DNA of 64,000 nt from positions 9,743,000 through 9,806,999 of the forward strand of contig CM055111.1 of assembly GCA_029204225.1 (NCBI GenBank), written 5' to 3'. The notes below the pieces were generated by a model that ran no database searches, was not told the origin of the DNA, and saw only the letters and a program-made list of their open reading frames with translations. Source of the stretch: Diphasiastrum complanatum (Eukaryota > Streptophyta > Lycopodiopsida > Lycopodiales > Lycopodiaceae). The translations under genes and the position numbers were made by a program. This document shows positions 59,371 through 64,000 of this stretch, piece by piece; within the stretch, counting starts at the first letter, position 1, and each line of letters begins with the position of its first letter.

Positions 59371-62307
59371 CAAGTCTTGAAGAGTTTCAAGAAAGTCTTC
59401 TAGAGCAAGGATGAGCCTATGAGACTCACTTATGATAAGAAAGAAAAACCCATTTTAGATGGTATACCTTCTAGCACATCCTTTTTTTCTTTTGTTACAT
59501 TCCTTGAGACCAAACCTTGGTTTGGGTGCTTGTTTAAGCCTATAGAAAGATTTATGAATCTTAGAGACTCAGTCTTGAAGGCTTTCAATGACATAGCCTT
59601 TAAGTTGTTGCATATAGATGTTTTCATTCGAATTGACTTGAAAATCCCATGGGTGTGGAAGCTTCTTCACCTCAAAATCACTTGAGTCGACTTAGTTACA
59701 TAGCTAAGTTGACTCAAGTCTTAGCAATCATTACACAAAAATTAAGACTAGGCAATAGCTTGCTTAACAATTCACATGTATTTCTACAATCTATGGGCAT
59801 ATAATTCTAATGTAAACTTGGTATTGGAAAACATTCTCAAATGACTTTGATAAGATGGTTCAAGTAAACATCTACTAGGCATCCTTACAACTTGTGTATT
59901 CATATATATTTTCGGATAGAAACAACTATCATTTACAACTGAACTATTAACAAAATGGTAATCATAAGAGAGGAGTTGATAAATTTAAGATATAACTCAA
60001 TATATTGCACAAACTTCTTGAACAAGATATAAAGCTGACATACCATCTAAGAAGCCTTTTAAATAAACCACAAGTAAATAGTTGGGAGCTGCCCTACATA
60101 TTGCTATCATTAGTATACAAAGAAAAGTATAAATGTCTTCTAAACTAACTAAGAAGTGAAATGGTAGTAGAGTCACTTAGAAATAGCAAATGATTCCATT
60201 AAGTCTATATGATAGGTAGAAGATTGATCGCATTAAAGTGCCAAAACAAGATCTATCATCAGTAAATGAATGGCTTCCTACAAAAATGAATTCTACACCA
60301 AATGCTATAAGCTTAATTGCAATTGAGGTAATGAAAATGGTATCCACGAAGAATGGTTATGATGAGAGAATGGGTGGCTAACTAAATTGGTCAATGAGTT
60401 AACAAAGAAATGAACCTGAGCCCCATCAAACACACTACAACATTGTCTTTGTAGATAATTTGCTAGATGTATCATATGCACTCATAGTATGTAGCTAGTA
60501 ATATGGATGCCATTGTATAAAAAGGTAATTGATAACCTTGCAGAAGAGTGTCCCAAATGAAGTGTTGTTTGTGATGCAAATGGTTGTTTCTTAGGAATAG
60601 TTGAATTTAATAATGTGCATTTGAGAATTTTCGAGAAGTGATTTGACAAGGTGTTCATATTAATCAGGTTGAAACACTAAACATGACAAATTGAAATAAA
60701 CAATAAACAAATTGAAATAAACAATATTAACTAACCTTTAACCTCACTATGCTATAATGGTTTGTCAACTTAAAATTGAGCATGTACTATAGGAAACAAC
60801 TGTTCTATCTTGTAGAATTACAATTTGATGAAAATTACTCTTTGAATATCATCGAGCATTTTGTTTTTTATGTATGCCAACAATTGTTTTTTGTAAATTA
60901 TTTTGAAACTTGCACATCTTTTTTTTAATATCTAATTCAATTTGAAGGTAAAATGAATGTGCATCTACTACTTGACATCGTGTTCCGTGCTAGAATGACT
61001 TTCTAGCAATATAAAATGGGCCACAGTCACAGATGTATTTTGTAAAATGGTTTTGCACTCATCCATAAATCATAAAGCATCAATCAACATCAAGATGATC
61101 ACTCAATGGAGAGCACATGAAACATTAGTTGCTCAAGGTTGGTTTCAAATTCGCTAAGGTTACTTTGTGGTTATGATTCAATGCCAAAGCTAAATTTCAC
61201 TAGCTTACCAAGAGGGAATTAAAACGTTCAAACATTGATTCTTCTTGCATGTGCATCCTCTATCAAATGTTTTATAGCTATACAAACTTTTTGCTATTGC
61301 CTAGGTGCCAATGTGGATGGTGTATTGATCCTCTATATAGCTCCCTCCAAGATAAGTAGACTTTGTCATGATACAAGTCAAGAGAAAAATAGCAATAGCA
61401 GTGTTGAGGTAGTTTAATCCATTGGCCCTCATTTGGAATAGAATGCCACAACTCTTCTCCACCGTTCTCTTGCATGTGTTTGCCCCACATAAAATGCCTT
61501 ATGTTTCAGGTATCAATAAAAGCTGTAAGGATTACATGGCCTGTATGCTTCTTACATGTTTATTTGTGCATTGAGTCCTTCAAGAGACGGTCACATTATA
61601 GACCATAAGGATAACATAGACCTTGCAAAAGCGGGAACAACTGAAGTTTGAAATTTCCTCGCATATAAAGTAGAGGCTATTTCACTAGCATGACAAACTT
61701 TCCTTCAAGGATGAGGTCATGTTATAGACCATAAAGGATAATATAGACCTTGCAAAAGCGGAAACAACTGGAGTCATGAAACTGACTTGCATTTGAACAG
61801 TCATGTTTAGATGCTATTTCACTAGCCTTTGAAACTTGTTTGTGCTATACATCTGGGAAACACTTCTATATATTTATGTTGTTTCAACAAATCTCAGATT
61901 TTCTGCAGTGCAAGAACCTTTTCATGAGTACATACATGCCTTGCACATTTGCAGGAGAGCATCAGCATAAATTGCTGTAATGCTATTATTGTCGAGAACC
62001 CAACTCAGCAGAACTAGGGTGGTTATTTGAAACTCCTAAGAATTTGACATTCTATGAAAAGTGTCAGCGTTTTACAAAGCTTAAAATTTCTGTCTCAGCA
62101 TTACTGAAGATGCATAACAGGAAAATTGTTTCAAAAATATCATACAGAGAGAAGAATAAAATACAATTATTACTCTCCTTCGAGACCAACACTCAATGGG
62201 ACGACATAGACCATACTATGACAGCAGCGGAGTGTTATGCATAGTAAGACTGTGACCCAAGCTAAATAGCAACTAAATCGTGAAATTTCTCAAAGGACTT
62301 TCTACGC

Positions 62308-62309
<2 letters not shown>
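59371..62309. other. Intergenic DNA, no supported gene
   Basis: Ordinary AT-rich sequence. One 88-codon ORF (59419-59685) has an antisense partner and no domain. The only structure seen is a diverged duplication at 61582-61830. It lies downstream of the CLT gene on the minus strand. Confidence 0.45.
61582..61830. repeat. Diverged tandem duplication, two units of about 125 bp
   Basis: TTATAGACCATAAGGATAA and CATAGACCTTGCAAAAGCGG at about 61592-61640 recur as TTATAGACCATAAAGGATAA and TATAGACCTTGCAAAAGCGG at about 61714-61760. Both units end near TATTTCACTAGC. Confidence 0.75.

Positions 62310-62367
<58 letters not shown>
62310..62367. repeat. (GA)n microsatellite, about 58 bp
   Basis: Uninterrupted GA units about 260 bases downstream of the CLT stop codon. 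Confidence 0.97.
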
Positions 62368-62368
<1 letters not shown>

Positions 62369-62627
62369 GTTCTGCAGACTGCCAGTTGAGAGAATCACAG
62401 CAGCCCCACGAATGAACAACCTAATTAAGCTCATGGCGGTTGCTTTGGTACTTTCTCAAAGTTACAGCTAGATGCTGTTGGGAGGATGTTCATTGCCTGA
62501 CACAACATATGGCCAATAAATTCAATCTGTAGACAAATAATTTTGAAATGATTGCAACAAAATGGATGTCCAACTGCAATACCTTCCAATATTAAGGCTT
62601 GTGATTACAGTGAGCTAAAGCTCCATT

Positions 62628-62785
62628 TCAATTGCTGTCCGGTAGACTTCGGCCTTGACCTGAAACATGGTACAGAGCTAAACCCACCACCAGAACAAAT
62701 GCACCCAAAAATAGTCCAGGTGTAGCTTCTGTTGGTGTTCCAAGATATGGAAGTGGCAATGTGAACAACCAGATGGCAAAAGGCA
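62628..62785 (-). CDS. CLT: CRT-like transporter (CLT family), last exon
   Basis: The last exon starts after a TTGCAG acceptor at 62786-62791 and ends at a TGA (62628-62630). It encodes PFAIWLFTLPLPYLGTP, then a GLFLGAFVLVVGLALYHVSG membrane segment and a short polar tail. The FTLPLPYLG word and final transmembrane helix match my recollection of plant CLT proteins, plastid-envelope relatives of the Plasmodium chloroquine-resistance transporter; Arabidopsis CLTs move glutathione or gamma-glutamylcysteine out of plastids. The splice phase joins this exon cleanly to 63064-63189. The N-terminal exons, including any transit peptide, lie beyond the right edge or in the unassigned 63190-64000 stretch. 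Confidence 0.8.
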
Positions 62786-63063
62786 CTGCAATAGGGTCAA
62801 GATACCCAAAGCTCAGAGAGTATGAAGGTGGGCCACAAACAAAGTAAGGAAAAAACAAACAGACATTCTAGTTGAGATACTCTAAGGATACAGACAAACT
62901 GACTTTCTACTCAAGATAGTCTAAGCAATCAGATGACGTCCAAGAGAGAGAGATTGTGCTCCAGATACTGGAATAGATACTTACAATATAAATAAACTGA
63001 AGATAAAAGCATGCATTCAAGAATCTACAAGACAAAAAGGATATTACTAGCCTCCAGGAATAC
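62786..63063 (-). other. Last intron of the CLT gene
   Basis: 278 bases, GTATTC at the donor and TTGCAG at the acceptor on the minus strand. The flanking reading frames join in phase. Confidence 0.8.
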
Positions 63064-63189
63064 CTGCTAAAGTCATAGATAATGATGAAACAATGGCTGA
63101 GGACATCTTGAGTAGGTTGAGAGCAGAAATGTTAAAAGTCAAGTTAACAAGTATATAGAGCAAAGGTGCCAGTGGTGCTCCTTCGCATT
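63064..63189 (-). CDS. CLT: CRT-like transporter (CLT family), penultimate exon
   Basis: A 126-base exon bounded by a TTCTTGCAG acceptor at its right end and a GTATTC donor at its left end. It encodes CEGAPLAPLLYILVNLTFNI, then SALNLLKMSSAIVSSLSMTLA, two membrane segments of the drug/metabolite transporter fold with the SSAIVSSL word typical of CRT-like proteins. The last base of the exon plus the first two of the next exon form a Val codon, keeping the frame across the 278-base intron (62786-63063). The exon starts two bases into a codon, so an upstream exon must exist. Confidence 0.82.
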
Positions 63190-64000
63190 CTGCAAGAACA
63201 GCCAAAAATAATTTTATGTGAAACCTTAAAGCTTGCACAAACAAACCAAAATATGCAGGCATAAAATGATTACCTTTTATTCAATCACCAATGGCCAAGG
63301 CATATGTGATTAGCAGTGACATGACACCTTAAAATTGGAATAGAATATAGGCTATGTGACTCTATACACATACACTTCTACAAGGGAAGCAACTGACTGT
63401 AGATCCCTGGTTAGATAAAGTCCTGTGATCAAGATGATATGCTGGGTAATTGATTGCTTAACACAGCCAGATGCTTTAATTTCAGTAATGACACAGCAAA
63501 ATTAGGATACAATGATGTCAGATATAACTATCTCAAGGCCATAATAATACATTATACGATACAGAAACTCATACTGATTACCAGCTGAACAATGTAAATA
63601 AAAGTGGCTACTCCTTGAACTTCAAATCTGTATTCTGATCACGAAGCATGCAGTTTGAAGAACATAAGCTCTGGGTCTTCCTTGTCCAGCTTGTACAAAG
63701 GCTCACAGCAGCAAAAGCAATGTTTGGTTAAGTGTGAGGATTGCACTTACTTCATTGCAGGCTGAAGAGGATATTATAAGCCATCCGAGGAATAAAGCTT
63801 CTAAATGCAAGTTCTAGCTACAAATAGTCCTACCCCAAACTCCTATTTAACATCCACAACCCTTCTATCATGGAAAACTTCGTCATAATTTAGCTTAGAA
63901 ATCACAAAGATCAGATTGTTTGGGGACCAGGGACCGGTATTTAGGGGGCCCAAGGATCCTTATTGTGAAATTCCATTTTAGACTTCAACGCAAGAACAGG
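63190..64000 (-). other. Probable upstream intron of the CLT gene
   Basis: The next coding exon was not identified. A minus-strand GTAAGTGCAATCC (about 63740-63752) could be a donor after a short exon, but the preceding frame does not look like CLT. The stretch is therefore most simply intron running to the window edge. Confidence 0.45.

Overview
The window is plant nuclear DNA. The evidence is a dense pile of Ty1/copia and Ty3/gypsy (chromovirus) LTR retrotransposons, primer-binding sites matching initiator-Met tRNA, long GA/CT, TA and CA microsatellites, and two recognisable host genes: a nepenthesin-type aspartic protease and the last exons of a CRT-like (CLT) transporter with GT-AG introns. 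One or two genes in 64 kb, with old, slowly decayed and nested elements, suggests a large-genome seed plant; a gymnosperm or another slowly turning-over lineage is my inference and cannot be settled from the sequence alone.

Layout. 1-1901: 3' end of a plus-strand chromovirus (integrase, chromodomain, polypurine tract, LTR). 1902-9358: minus-strand copia 3' ends, one of which is split inside reverse transcriptase by a minus-strand chromovirus (3669-9202, target duplication GTTTT). 9371-14260: low-copy or unknown DNA with a 120-bp tandem repeat and hairpins. 14262-22652: two related plus-strand copia elements; the second has LTRs at both ends but a scrambled interior holding an inverted pol segment and a foreign gypsy 3' end. 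22653-26154: copia gag debris and a very AT-rich fold-back-like structure. 26160-32350: a complete but decayed minus-strand copia (target duplication CAAGT) with an unexpected insert between two primer-binding sites. 32356-36739: gene-poor DNA with direct duplications. 36740-38177: microsatellites around an 807-bp hAT-like non-autonomous DNA element. 38178-47040: an old copia whose gag is split by a young, intact copia (39920-46048, 1322-codon gag-pol, LTRs differing at 3 of 682 positions, target duplication GATGT). 47041-53038: tandem repeats and further copia remnants. 53466-54965: intact intronless aspartic protease gene on the minus strand. 55600-59370: microsatellites, a GC-rich patch, an unidentified long ORF (57249-58358) and a copia remnant. 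62628-63189: the last two coding exons of the CLT gene, which runs off the right edge.

How it works together. Only three reading frames look functional: the young copia polyprotein, the aspartic protease and the CLT exons. The long ORF at 57249 is open but unexplained. The rest records successive insertions. In two cases the order is proven by perfect 5-bp target duplications and by a host element's coding sequence resuming on the far side of the insertion.
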